Origin: JAUNKE01 sp041853585
Lineage (GTDB): Bacteria > Bacillota > Clostridia > Peptostreptococcales > Filifactoraceae
Assembly: GCA_041853585.1 (NCBI GenBank)
Contig: JBGZSM010000045.1
Coordinates: 1-7,125, forward strand
Length of the DNA: 7,125 nt
Reading direction: 5' to 3'
Below the pieces are notes generated by a model. It made no database searches. It saw only the letters and a program-made list of their open reading frames with translations, and was not told where the DNA came from. Shown piece by piece: positions 1 to 6,639 of this stretch. The translations under genes were made by a program, and so were the position numbers. Every line of letters begins with the position of its first letter. The stretch's first letter is position 1.

Positions 1-14
1 AATATTTATTTCTC

Positions 15-20
15 TGTCAA
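15..20 (-). promoter_or_regulatory. Possible -35 box of a leftward promoter
   Basis: On the minus strand these bases read TTGACA, the full sigma-A -35 consensus, within very AT-rich DNA. With a standard 17-base spacer the -10 box would fall just outside the left edge, so the second half cannot be checked. If real, it would drive a gene leaving the window to the left, divergent from the DUF3841-type gene. A chance match in AT-rich DNA is possible. Confidence 0.3.
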
Positions 21-193
21 TATTTTTTAAAAAATTTTTTTCAAAATAATTTTTTAGGATGAATATAAAATCCCGAGTTGGATTCTATATTAAATTTCTT
101 TTAACTGAATTCAAAATCAGCCTAAAAATTTGTTCGGTGCGTTTGAAAATTGTATTGGAAACAGACAAACAACTACAAATTTTTATAGAAATT

Positions 194-222
194 TTGCTTT
201 TGCAAGCCGAATCGGGTATATA
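194..222 (+). promoter_or_regulatory. Putative promoter of the DUF3841-type gene
   Basis: TTGCTT (194-199) and TATATA (217-222) are separated by 17 bases. The -35 keeps only the TTG of the consensus, while the -10 is good. Transcription would start near 229, giving a leader of about 27 bases with the ribosome binding site AAAGGAGG at 244-251. A short inverted repeat (TTGC and GCAA around TTTT) lies inside the promoter and could be incidental. Confidence 0.4.
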
Positions 223-255
223 AAAAATAAATTCTTCAAAACGAAAGGAGGCTCT

Positions 256-900
256 ATGGCAAAGGTGACACTTTGGACAAGACAGGATGAGCGTTTTTTG
301 GAGGCCATGCAAAAGGAAGGCGTCTTCCACACCAAGCGGGAATATATCGAAGAAAAAAATCAGGAGCTGACTCCCTACTTCATCAAGCTGTACGATTGGT
401 TTGTCATGGAAGCTTCCAAAAGAGTGCCGCGACCCGACGGCGTGCTCTATCCGATTTGGTGCTCCGTCAATTCCGAATATATGCTTCGCGGGGCACATGG
501 CAATATTTTAATCAAACTCAGCGTCGATGAAGAACGAATAATCTACTTTAATTCGCCCAAATGGGACTTGGTCATCAACCATTACTATATCGCCAAAGAT
601 TATGATGACCAGAAAAAATTTGAAAATGAGCTCAAAAATCGAGGGATCACCAACAGTTTTGCATTGCTCGATGAGCATCACCGAAAATTTTATCCGGACT
701 TGGTGCAAAAAGTCATGAGCAGTTGGGCAAGAATATTTGATGTGGAGAGAAACAGCGAGAATATTTTTGAGGTTCAAGCCAATATTTGGGAAATCTTTCC
801 GGAGGATATCGTCGAGATTCGCGAGGGCGAAGAAGAAAAAATTATACGCGGCGCAAAATGGGTTCAGCTTTTTCAAAATCTAAAGCCGCTTAAAAGTTAA
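256..900 (+). CDS. DUF3841 family protein, function unknown
   Basis: A soluble protein of 214 residues with no signal peptide or membrane segment. I recognise the pattern of the DUF3841 family: an N-terminal KVTLWTRQ strand, then EGVFH (residues 21-25), then an LYDWFV helix (45-50) followed by YPIWC (65-69), and a late ANIWEIFPEDIVEI segment (175-188). No enzymatic motif is visible and the family has no established role that I know of. The first start is taken at the ATG at 256 because AAAGGAGG (244-251) sits four bases upstream. The frame is open back to an ATG at 130, but that extension lies in AT-rich leader DNA and has no ribosome binding site. It appears monocistronic, with its own promoter upstream and the shared compound hairpin just after its stop. 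It converges with the replication operon, so no functional link is implied by position. Confidence 0.8.
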   Translation: MAKVTLWTRQDERFLEAMQKEGVFHTKREYIEEKNQELTPYFIKLYDWFVMEASKRVPRPDGVLYPIWCSVNSEYMLRGAHGNILIKLSVDEERIIYFNSPKWDLVINHYYIAKDYDDQKKFENELKNRGITNSFALLDEHHRKFYPDLVQKVMSSWARIFDVERNSENIFEVQANIWEIFPEDIVEIREGEEEKIIRGAKWVQLFQNLKPLKS

Positions 901-905
901 TGAAA

Positions 906-977
906 AAACCGTCATCGCAGGTGGGCGAGCTCCTTTCTTATCTAAGGAATCGCGCCAAAACCTGTCCGTGACGGTTT
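906..977. terminator. Long compound hairpin, convergent terminator
   Basis: The outer stem is nine perfect pairs (906-914 with 969-977, AAACCGTCA and TGACGGTTT). After a small internal loop there are five more pairs (918-922 with 960-964, CAGGT and ACCTG), then GGCG with CGCC (924-927, 953-956) and TCCTT with AAGGA (931-935, 944-948) around an eight-base loop. Read leftward, the stem runs into six T residues (903-908) followed by CATT, a good intrinsic terminator for the helicase loader operon. Read rightward, the T tract is weaker (TTTATT), so it may also end the DUF3841-type gene. It is much longer and more layered than a usual terminator, so a processed 3' RNA or another structured RNA is an alternative. 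Confidence 0.7.
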
Positions 978-1014
978 ATTGCTGAGTAATATTTTCCGAA
1001 ACGCTTACATCGAA

Positions 1015-1998
1015 CTACCATCTTTTGTTTTCTCCGAAGAACCGATAAAAATCCATGTATTCCATCAGTCTCGAAGATATCCGTTCGTCGTATCGCTCCA
1101 TGACTTCATCCGGCGTCAGATTAGTTGAAATCACCATCTTTTTGCCATTTATCATGCGCGCGTTGATGATGTTGAACAGAGCGGTTTTGACAAAGCTGTT
1201 GGTCAGCTCCGCGCCCAAATCATCCAATATGAGTAAATCCGCTCGCTCAAGCGCAAAATAATCTTCCATCGTATAGCGCTCAAAAAACACTTCGCGATTG
1301 AAGCTGTAAAGCTGCATCATATCGACCAATTCATTCATCGTGAAATACAGCACCGTCTTGCCTTTATCAAAAAGTGCTTTGGCGATGCAGGAGCACATAA
1401 AGCTCTTGCCTAATCCGACTTTTCCGTAGAAGAATAAACTTTTTATCTTACTTTCATCAAATCGCTCGACAAAGTTTTCGGCAACCTTTCGAATCGCCAT
1501 GATGTTTTCGAGCTCCGTGCGATAGATGCCGCTGCCTAAAATGAGTTCATATTTCTTTTCATTACCAAAAATGCGCAAGTTGAACGAATCGAAATTCTCT
1601 TTTTCAATCCGTTTGGAGAGATGTGCCTGTCCGTAGCGCAAATCTTCCTGAATCTTGAGCATGCAAGCGCAGTTGGAAATTCCTTGTTCATCCTCAATGT
1701 AGCCTCTGTCTTTGCAAATCGCACAATAGTATTGCAAACTCAAATCCCCTTTGTCGATATGATGAGCTTGCAGATATAAATCGCGTTTATCCTGCAATTC
1801 CTTGAGCTCCAATTGCTCTTTTTCCAAAAGATTTTTGTCGCCGAAGAGCTGATTTTTGGATATCGACAAATGCTTTAAGCTGATTTTTTGATTCAATTCC
1901 TCCAATATCGGATGTTCTTCAAATATTTTTTGTCGGCGTAAATCGAGTGCCTTTGCTTGGGCATCGCGCCTCGCCTGATATACTTGTTCAATGCTCAT
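1015..1998 (-). CDS. dnaI: Primosomal helicase loader DnaI/DnaC, AAA+ ATPase
   Basis: Loads the replicative DnaB-type helicase onto DNA at replication initiation and restart. 327 residues, close to the family's usual length. Residues 1-85 are a charged helical region that should contact the helicase. A cysteine cluster follows (C92, C95, C110, C112), matching the zinc-binding part of Gram-positive loaders. The AAA+ domain shows Walker A GKVGLGKS (192-199), Walker B LLILDDLG (255-262), a sensor-like STN (291-293) and RISSR (306-310), which carries the likely arginine finger. The frame can be opened at a GTG at 2010, but the ATG at 1998 is preferred: AAAGGTG (2008-2014) lies nine bases upstream, and this ATG is one base past the stop of the preceding gene. 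Together with that DnaD-like gene it forms a replication initiation operon. Family assignment is firm; DnaI and DnaC are used for the same protein in different Firmicutes. Confidence 0.93.
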   Translation of the reverse strand: MSIEQVYQARRDAQAKALDLRRQKIFEEHPILEELNQKISLKHLSISKNQLFGDKNLLEKEQLELKELQDKRDLYLQAHHIDKGDLSLQYYCAICKDRGYIEDEQGISNCACMLKIQEDLRYGQAHLSKRIEKENFDSFNLRIFGNEKKYELILGSGIYRTELENIMAIRKVAENFVERFDESKIKSLFFYGKVGLGKSFMCSCIAKALFDKGKTVLYFTMNELVDMMQLYSFNREVFFERYTMEDYFALERADLLILDDLGAELTNSFVKTALFNIINARMINGKKMVISTNLTPDEVMERYDERISSRLMEYMDFYRFFGENKRW

Positions 1999-1999
1999 C

Positions 2000-3310
2000 T
2001 TAAATTTCACCTTTTTCTTTCAGCTCCGCCAATCGTCGCTCCTGCAATCTTTTTTCCATTGCACCCATCGGTTTTTCACCGGATGTTTCCGTGCTTTCTT
2101 TCTTCGTTGAATATCTTTTTACATCGTCGGCATGGTATTGCTGCTCTGCCAATTTTACCTGCTCCAAAGTGATTGTACGCTTTCGTTCTTCCTGAACCGG
2201 TTCGCCTTTGAGGAGTCGGAGCAAGTTGGCAATAGTAATCTGCTTGTTGTTTTTTATCAAATGTCGGTGCGCAACTTCCACATCCATAAATCCGAATTGA
2301 CTCGATAATTCATCGAGGTCGATTTTTTCATCGCGCCGCAGACTCTTTCTCGGAAACTTAATCAGCTCCAAAATCTGACTGCGCACTTCAAAGTTGCTCT
2401 CTTTTTCTTTCGGTATAAGATTTGAAATCGGCATTTTACCGTCGCTCATTTTTTCTTCCATCTTATTGACTGCCGCCAATCGATTCTTCAAAACGCCGTC
2501 CACATATTTCAAATTCGGCGATTTGATGGAGGTCGTCTTGCCGATCGCATCCAAGATGGAATCCAAATCGAATTGATATTCGTCAAGCCACATATCCATC
2601 AATTCTTTCTCCGGCTCGGTCGGACTTCGGTACTCTCCCATAGCATAGAGAATTTTTTTGTATTCCAAATATCTTTTTTCCTTGCCCTGCATCATCTGCT
2701 CCAAATCTTCAACGGTTCGGATGCCGTCCAGATGCCAATTTCGCAAAACGCCCATCGCCATTGCAATCGAGCGATTTTTTTTCTTATACATTGAATACAG
2801 CACCGCCTCGATCACCAAATCTTTGGAGATATTGAATTCGGTAATCGTCTGATGGATTTTTTTGATATCACTGCTCGAGAGCGGATATTGGATGGTCTGC
2901 TCGATTTTGTCGTACATCTTTTTGTATTCTTCGTTTCGAAAGGCGACCAAAAGCTCGCTGCTGCTGACGCCTTTTTGCTTGGTTTTCCCCATCACCGTTC
3001 GCAAATCTCGAAACTCGATGGAATAAGAGCCGGCAATTTCTTCATCGATTATATGCTTTTTAATCAGCCCAATCTCCTCGCAGAGCTTCCAGGTATTATA
3101 CACATCATCGATGTCCACACCCAATTTGTCCGCCAACTGCTGATTGTCATTGATTTCCGTATCGCCCTGCCCCATGCTTAAATAATAAGCATAGATATAG
3201 ATGCCGACGGCATAAGGTTCCGGCGCCAACAAGGGCATGACGAGTTCAAAGAAGCTGTTCGGAATGACGGTGTCTTTATTGTGCAATAATCTATCTTCTA
3301 TAAAAAACAT
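2000..3310 (-). CDS. DnaD/DnaB-like replication initiation protein
   Basis: A DNA-remodelling primosome protein that helps recruit the helicase and loader to the origin or to stalled forks. 436 residues. Residues 1-105 fit the winged-helix DDBH1 domain (FELVMPLLAPEPYAVGIYIY at 21-40, then the helical run NQQLADKLGV at 56-65). Two DDBH2 (DnaD C-terminal) domains follow: about 120-207, with GVLRNWHLDGIRT (187-199), and about 215-285, with YVDGVLKNR (269-277). The rest is a further helical region (about 305-370) and a charged tail ending in an arginine/lysine-rich segment (419-433). The frame extends to a TTG at 3334, but the ATG at 3310 has AAGGAG (3316-3321) five bases upstream, so it is preferred. 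One base separates its stop from the ATG of the loader gene, implying translational coupling. The domain order resembles Bacillus DnaB as much as DnaD, so no symbol is assigned. Confidence 0.88.
   Translation of the reverse strand: MFFIEDRLLHNKDTVIPNSFFELVMPLLAPEPYAVGIYIYAYYLSMGQGDTEINDNQQLADKLGVDIDDVYNTWKLCEEIGLIKKHIIDEEIAGSYSIEFRDLRTVMGKTKQKGVSSSELLVAFRNEEYKKMYDKIEQTIQYPLSSSDIKKIHQTITEFNISKDLVIEAVLYSMYKKKNRSIAMAMGVLRNWHLDGIRTVEDLEQMMQGKEKRYLEYKKILYAMGEYRSPTEPEKELMDMWLDEYQFDLDSILDAIGKTTSIKSPNLKYVDGVLKNRLAAVNKMEEKMSDGKMPISNLIPKEKESNFEVRSQILELIKFPRKSLRRDEKIDLDELSSQFGFMDVEVAHRHLIKNNKQITIANLLRLLKGEPVQEERKRTITLEQVKLAEQQYHADDVKRYSTKKESTETSGEKPMGAMEKRLQERRLAELKEKGEI
2008..2014 (-). promoter_or_regulatory. 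Ribosome binding site that fixes the helicase loader start
   Basis: AAAGGTG inside the last codons of the DnaD-like gene lies nine bases before the ATG at 1998. It overlaps the alternative GTG at 2010, which therefore has no usable site of its own at normal distance. This supports the shorter protein of 327 residues. Confidence 0.65.
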
Positions 3311-3315
3311 TTTTT

Positions 3316-3321
3316 CTCCTT
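3316..3321 (-). promoter_or_regulatory. Ribosome binding site that fixes the DnaD-like start
   Basis: AAGGAG lies five bases before the ATG at 3310. It falls inside the frame that would start at the TTG at 3334, so the longer version would have its first codons made of the binding site itself. The ATG start is therefore favoured. Confidence 0.75.
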
Positions 3322-3347
3322 GATTCTTTTCCAAAAACTATGCCCTT

Positions 3348-3356
3348 ATTATACCA
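3348..3356 (-). promoter_or_regulatory. Extended -10 promoter of the replication operon
   Basis: The minus strand reads TGG followed by TATAAT (3348-3353), an extended -10 with a perfect hexamer. No good -35 is seen at 17 bases, where the sequence overlaps the tail of the upstream terminator, which is usual for extended -10 promoters. Transcription would start near 3341, giving a leader of about 30 bases before the ATG at 3310. Its place right after a terminator suggests the DnaD-like and loader genes are transcribed independently of the flavodiiron operon. Confidence 0.75.
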
Positions 3357-3376
3357 CATTTCTGTTGTCTTATCAT

Positions 3377-3404
3377 AAAAAAAGCGATAGGTTCAACCTA
3401 CCGC
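3377..3404 (-). terminator. Intrinsic terminator of the fusion-flavodiiron operon
   Basis: Read leftward, GCGGTAGGT (3404-3396) pairs with ACCTATCGC (3392-3384). The nine-base stem has one G-T wobble and a tight three-base loop, and is followed at once by seven T residues (3383-3377). It starts about 15 bases after the stop of the flavodiiron gene and is a textbook rho-independent terminator. Confidence 0.92.
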
Positions 3405-3418
3405 CTTTATTCTCTCGC

Positions 3419-4627
3419 TTATTTTTCGTTGAGGGATTCGACAATCGCATCCGCCAATGCGTCAAGCTCGTTTTCATTTTCTTTGGTCAACGAAGAGTTC
3501 ACGGTGATTCGATCGCCGAGAATATTCATCATCTTCATTTCCTTGTCGACAAACTCGGTCATCAAGTCGCCGGATTTTACCGCCCAAGAGCCGTTTTCCA
3601 TAATTGCTACGGTTCTCTTTTGCAGATTGAGCGCCTTCATATCGTCCAAGAAACTCTTCATCACCGGATAGATTCCCAAGTTGTAAGTTACCGATGCCAA
3701 TACCAAGTGGCTTGCACGGAAGCTTTCTGAAATCAGATAAGATACATGAGTGCCGGATACATCGTACATTTTCACATTGGTAACGCCTCGCTCCACCAAT
3801 TTGGTCGCCAATGCCTGCACCGCATTTTCGGTATTTCCGTACATCGAAGCATATGCGATAACAACCGCTTTTTCTTCCGGCTCATAACGACTCCATTTGT
3901 CGTATTTATCCAAGATATATTCAAAATTATTTCGCCAAACCGGTCCATGCAAAGGACAAATCATTTTGATTTCAAGTGCCGATGCTTTCTTGAGCAGCTT
4001 TTGAACGAATGGACCGTATTTACCGACGATATTGGTGTAATATCTTCTGGCTTCATCGATCCAGTCTCTTTCAAAATCAAGCTCGTCGTTGAAAATTTGT
4101 CCGTCGAGCGCCCCGAAAGTTCCAAATGCATCCGCTGCAAAAAGAATCTTATCCTTCGTATCGTAGCTCACCATCGCTTCCGGCCAATGCACCATCGGTG
4201 CTTCCACGAATACAAATTCATGTTTACCGAAGGAAAGCTTGTCTCCTTCTTTGACCTGAATCTTTCTGTCTTCCACATCGAATCCGAATTGCGACATCAG
4301 CATAAAAGATTTTTCGGTGCTGACCACTTTTACATTCGGATAGCGAAGAAGCACTTCTTCCATCGATGCCGCGTGGTCGGGCTCCATGTGGTTGACGACA
4401 AGATAATCCAAATCTCTACCGTTCAATACGGCTGCCAAATTATCCAAGAAAGGTCGGCATACCGCCCAATCCACCGTGTCAAAAACGACGGTTTTTTCAT
4501 CCAAAAGAACATAGGAGTTATACGATACTCCCTTCGGAATCGGATGGATGTTCTCAAACAATGCCAAACGGCGATCGTTCGCCCCAATCCAGTACAAATC
4601 CTCAGTTAATTTTCTTACACAATACAT
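3419..4627 (-). CDS. fprA: Flavodiiron protein (class A), O2/NO reductase
   Basis: A cytoplasmic enzyme that takes electrons from rubredoxin and reduces O2 to water, or NO to N2O, protecting anaerobes. 402 residues, the standard length of the two-domain class A form. The N-terminal metallo-beta-lactamase-like domain (about 1-250) carries the complete diiron ligand set H80, E82, D84, H85 (HMEPDH), H147 (VHWPE), D166 (AADAFG) and H227 (PLHGPVW), with family-typical spacing. The C-terminal flavodoxin-like domain (about 253-400) has the FMN phosphate loop SMYGNT (261-266). No rubredoxin or reductase domain is attached. The upstream gene supplies a rubredoxin domain, so the two products are likely redox partners. 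AGGAGG (4633-4638) overlaps the upstream stop codon and leaves only nine bases between the genes, so translation is coupled. The family call is firm. Whether O2 or NO is preferred cannot be read from the sequence. Confidence 0.95.
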   Translation of the reverse strand: MYCVRKLTEDLYWIGANDRRLALFENIHPIPKGVSYNSYVLLDEKTVVFDTVDWAVCRPFLDNLAAVLNGRDLDYLVVNHMEPDHAASMEEVLLRYPNVKVVSTEKSFMLMSQFGFDVEDRKIQVKEGDKLSFGKHEFVFVEAPMVHWPEAMVSYDTKDKILFAADAFGTFGALDGQIFNDELDFERDWIDEARRYYTNIVGKYGPFVQKLLKKASALEIKMICPLHGPVWRNNFEYILDKYDKWSRYEPEEKAVVIAYASMYGNTENAVQALATKLVERGVTNVKMYDVSGTHVSYLISESFRASHLVLASVTYNLGIYPVMKSFLDDMKALNLQKRTVAIMENGSWAVKSGDLMTEFVDKEMKMMNILGDRITVNSSLTKENENELDALADAIVESLNEK

Positions 4628-4636
4628 ATTCTCCTC

Positions 4637-6541
4637 CTATGATTCAATAAACTCTTCTTTTGCCGAGCCACAATCCGGGCAAATCCATTCTTCCGGCAAT
4701 TTATCAAAAGTAGTGGTCGGATAGATTTCCGCTTCCGGATCCCCTACTTCCGGATTATATTCATATCCACAACCTGTGCAAACAAAGCTCTTATGCTTCG
4801 GCTCCGCTTTTTTCGGTTTCGCTCTTTTAATCTTCTTCGCAGGCGGTGCCGGTTTTTTCTCCTCGCCGCTGTCGAGTGCTTTTGCTAAAAGAGGCATAAT
4901 TTCAAACATATCGCCGACGATTCCGTAGTCGCAGTTTTTGAAGATCGGCGCATTGCCGTTCGTATTGATTGCCACGATGGTCGATGCGTCTTTGATTCCT
5001 TTGAGATGCTGACCGGCTCCGGAGATTCCGCAAGCGATGTAGAGATTTCCTTTGAATTTTTGTCCCGACATTCCCACATATCGATTCATCGGTAAATATC
5101 TCAATGTCTCAGCGACCGGACGCGAAGAACCGATTGCCGCACCGGCTTGTTTCGCAAGCTCATATGCCACTTCCATATTCTTTTCATCGCCGATTCCTTT
5201 TCCGACGCTGACTACGCGATCCGCTTCGTTGATCGGCGTGTTGATGTCGATGCCCACTGTGAAGTCATAGCCGTCCTTCTTGAGAGCCTCAACCAATGCG
5301 TTGACTTTATCCTGCGAGCTTCCGTCTTTGAAAATCATCTTCTTGCGCTCGCCGGTAATCGCGCCTTTTTTCTTCGGAGTCTTGCCTTCGGTTTTCGGCT
5401 GCTTTCCGATAATATGCGCCGCGATTACTACACGCTGAATCTCGTTGGTTCCTTCGTAAATCGTCGTGATTTTCGCATCGCGATACGCTCTTTCCACTTC
5501 CATTCCGCGCATGTAGCCGGAACCTCCGTGAAGCTGAAGCGCATCGTTTACGATTTCAAGGCATCGGTCGGATGCATATTGTTTTGCCATCGCCGATTCC
5601 AAACCGTAAGGCACGCCCGCATCTTTAAGGCTCGCCGCGCTGTAAATGAGCAAACGGGAAGTACGAAGCTTCGTTGCCATATCCGCCAATTTGAAAGCTA
5701 CCGCCTGATTGGATGCAATCGGCTTGCCGAACTGAATTCTCTCTTTGGTGTATTCAAGCGCTGCCTCATACGCTCCTTGAGCAATTCCGAGTGCCTGAGC
5801 CGCAATACCGATTCGGCCGCCGTCGAGAGTACCCATCGCAATTTTAAATCCTTCCCCCTCTTTGCCGAGAAGATTTTCTTTCGGTACTTTTACATTATTA
5901 AAAATAAGTTCTGCTGTGATGGATGAGCGAATTCCCATCTTGTCGTAATGGTCGCTGAATGTAAAGCCTTCCCAGCCTTTTTCAACGATGAATGCGGATA
6001 TTCCTCGGGTTCCCTGCTCCGGATCCGTCGATGCAAATACGATATAGGTATCCGCAACGATGGCATTGGTGATAAAAATCTTACCCCCGTTTAGAATATA
6101 GTGGTCGCCGACAAGCTCGGCAGTCGTTTCCGTTCCGCCCGCATCGGAGCCGGCATTTTCTTCCGTCAATCCGAATGCGCCGATTTTTTCACCGGTTGCA
6201 AGCGGCTTGAGGTATTTTTGTTTCTGCTCTTCCGTTCCGTAAGCATAAATAGGATAAGCTCCGAGCGATGTGTGCGCCGATAAAATAACACCGGTTCCGC
6301 CATCCACTCTTGAAAGTTCTTCAACCGCTATGGCATAGCTTATATTGTCAAGCCCCGCTCCGCCGTATTTCTTCGGGAATGGAATTCCCATCCAGCCGAG
6401 CTTTGCTATTTTTTTGAACGCATCATGCGGAAATTCATTGTTCTTGTCAAGCATGAAAGTAATCGGCTTGACCTCTCTCTCAACAAATTCCCGCACTTGT
6501 GCCCGTAATTCTTCATGTTTATCCGTTGTCTGATAAAGCAT
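4637..6541 (-). CDS. Acyl-CoA dehydrogenase / EtfA FAD domain / rubredoxin fusion
   Basis: A three-module flavoenzyme of 634 residues. Residues 1-380 are a full acyl-CoA dehydrogenase of the butyryl/short-chain type, with the substrate and flavin segments GAFGLTEENAGSDAGG (121-136) and FITNA (156-160), and the catalytic base E363 in IYEGTNEIQR. A basic linker and a short unassigned segment (381-440) lead to the FAD-binding C-terminal domain of electron transfer flavoprotein alpha (about 441-556: VGKGIG, SSRP at 472-475, GISGAGQH at 505-512, DYGIVGD at 538-544). A Lys/Pro/Ala-rich linker (560-584) precedes a complete rubredoxin with iron ligands C588, C591, C621 and C624 in canonical spacing. 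The EtfA nucleotide-binding domain I is absent. The start is the ATG with AAAGGAGG (6548-6555) six bases upstream. It is first in an operon with a flavodiiron protein. Module identities are firm. Net direction (acyl-CoA oxidation towards O2, or crotonyl-CoA reduction) and the exact substrate are inference. Confidence 0.93.
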   Translation of the reverse strand: MLYQTTDKHEELRAQVREFVEREVKPITFMLDKNNEFPHDAFKKIAKLGWMGIPFPKKYGGAGLDNISYAIAVEELSRVDGGTGVILSAHTSLGAYPIYAYGTEEQKQKYLKPLATGEKIGAFGLTEENAGSDAGGTETTAELVGDHYILNGGKIFITNAIVADTYIVFASTDPEQGTRGISAFIVEKGWEGFTFSDHYDKMGIRSSITAELIFNNVKVPKENLLGKEGEGFKIAMGTLDGGRIGIAAQALGIAQGAYEAALEYTKERIQFGKPIASNQAVAFKLADMATKLRTSRLLIYSAASLKDAGVPYGLESAMAKQYASDRCLEIVNDALQLHGGSGYMRGMEVERAYRDAKITTIYEGTNEIQRVVIAAHIIGKQPKTEGKTPKKKGAITGERKKMIFKDGSSQDKVNALVEALKKDGYDFTVGIDINTPINEADRVVSVGKGIGDEKNMEVAYELAKQAGAAIGSSRPVAETLRYLPMNRYVGMSGQKFKGNLYIACGISGAGQHLKGIKDASTIVAINTNGNAPIFKNCDYGIVGDMFEIMPLLAKALDSGEEKKPAPPAKKIKRAKPKKAEPKHKSFVCTGCGYEYNPEVGDPEAEIYPTTTFDKLPEEWICPDCGSAKEEFIES

Positions 6542-6566
6542 AACTATCCTCCTTTAGATGTATTCC

Positions 6567-6582
6567 TAAGTGTTAATACTTA
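6567..6582. promoter_or_regulatory. Palindrome just after the operon start site
   Basis: TAAGT and ACTTA arms flank a TTAA centre with one mismatched pair. The site sits between the predicted transcription start (near 6585) and the ribosome binding site, and shares its ACTTA arm with the next palindrome. Likely a repressor site, but no regulator family can be assigned. Confidence 0.45.
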
Positions 6583-6596
6583 TTACTGATAAGTAT
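6576..6596. promoter_or_regulatory. Palindromic operator over the -10 and start site
   Basis: Perfect eight-base inverted repeat: ATACTTAT (6576-6583) and ATAAGTAT (6589-6596) around a five-base centre. It covers almost the whole -10 box and the predicted start, the typical position of a repressor site. It does not fit the Rex, PerR or Fur consensus as I know them. The repressor is not encoded in this window. Confidence 0.55.
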
Positions 6597-6620
6597 ATCA
6601 TTTTGCAAAGTGAGCGTCAA
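6592..6620 (-). promoter_or_regulatory. Strong promoter of the fusion-flavodiiron operon
   Basis: On the minus strand TTGACG (6620-6615) and TATACT (6597-6592) are separated by exactly 17 bases. Each hexamer differs from the sigma-A consensus at one position, and TGA before the -10 adds an extended -10 element. Start is predicted near 6585, with a leader of about 44 bases. It is the best promoter in the window and is flanked and overlapped by palindromes, so it is probably strong but regulated. Confidence 0.85.
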
Positions 6621-6623
6621 TCT

Positions 6624-6639
6624 GAAAACATTTGTTTTC
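6624..6639. promoter_or_regulatory. Perfect palindrome adjoining the -35 box
   Basis: GAAAACA and TGTTTTC form a perfect 16-base palindrome with a TT centre, three bases upstream of the -35 of the flavodiiron operon. The position suits an activator or a second regulator site. It is different in sequence from the downstream palindromes. Chance occurrence in AT-rich DNA cannot be excluded. Confidence 0.4.

Noticed and set aside
130..255. N-terminal extension of the DUF3841-type protein to an ATG at 130
   Set aside because: No ribosome binding site, AT-rich leader composition, and it would run through the likely promoter; the ATG at 256 has AAAGGAGG at close distance and begins at the family's usual first residues.
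906..977. Signal recognition particle RNA or other known structured RNA
   Set aside because: The conserved SRP loop sequence is absent and no other family pattern was recognised; terminator function is the simplest reading.
3746..4609. Long rightward open frame antisense to the flavodiiron gene
   Set aside because: Fully overlaps a gene with complete catalytic motifs on the other strand, has no recognisable domain and is a shadow frame.
4637..4860. Separate rubredoxin gene instead of a fusion
   Set aside because: The frame is continuous from the EtfA domain through a Lys/Pro/Ala-rich linker to the rubredoxin with no stop, and no internal start with a ribosome binding site was noticed.
5147..5926. 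Long rightward open frame antisense to the fusion gene
   Set aside because: Shadow of a well supported gene; Phe-, Arg- and Cys-rich translation without protein-like patterns.
6567..6596. Rex, PerR or Fur binding site
   Set aside because: Half-site sequences and spacing do not match those consensus sites as I know them; left as operator of unknown regulator.
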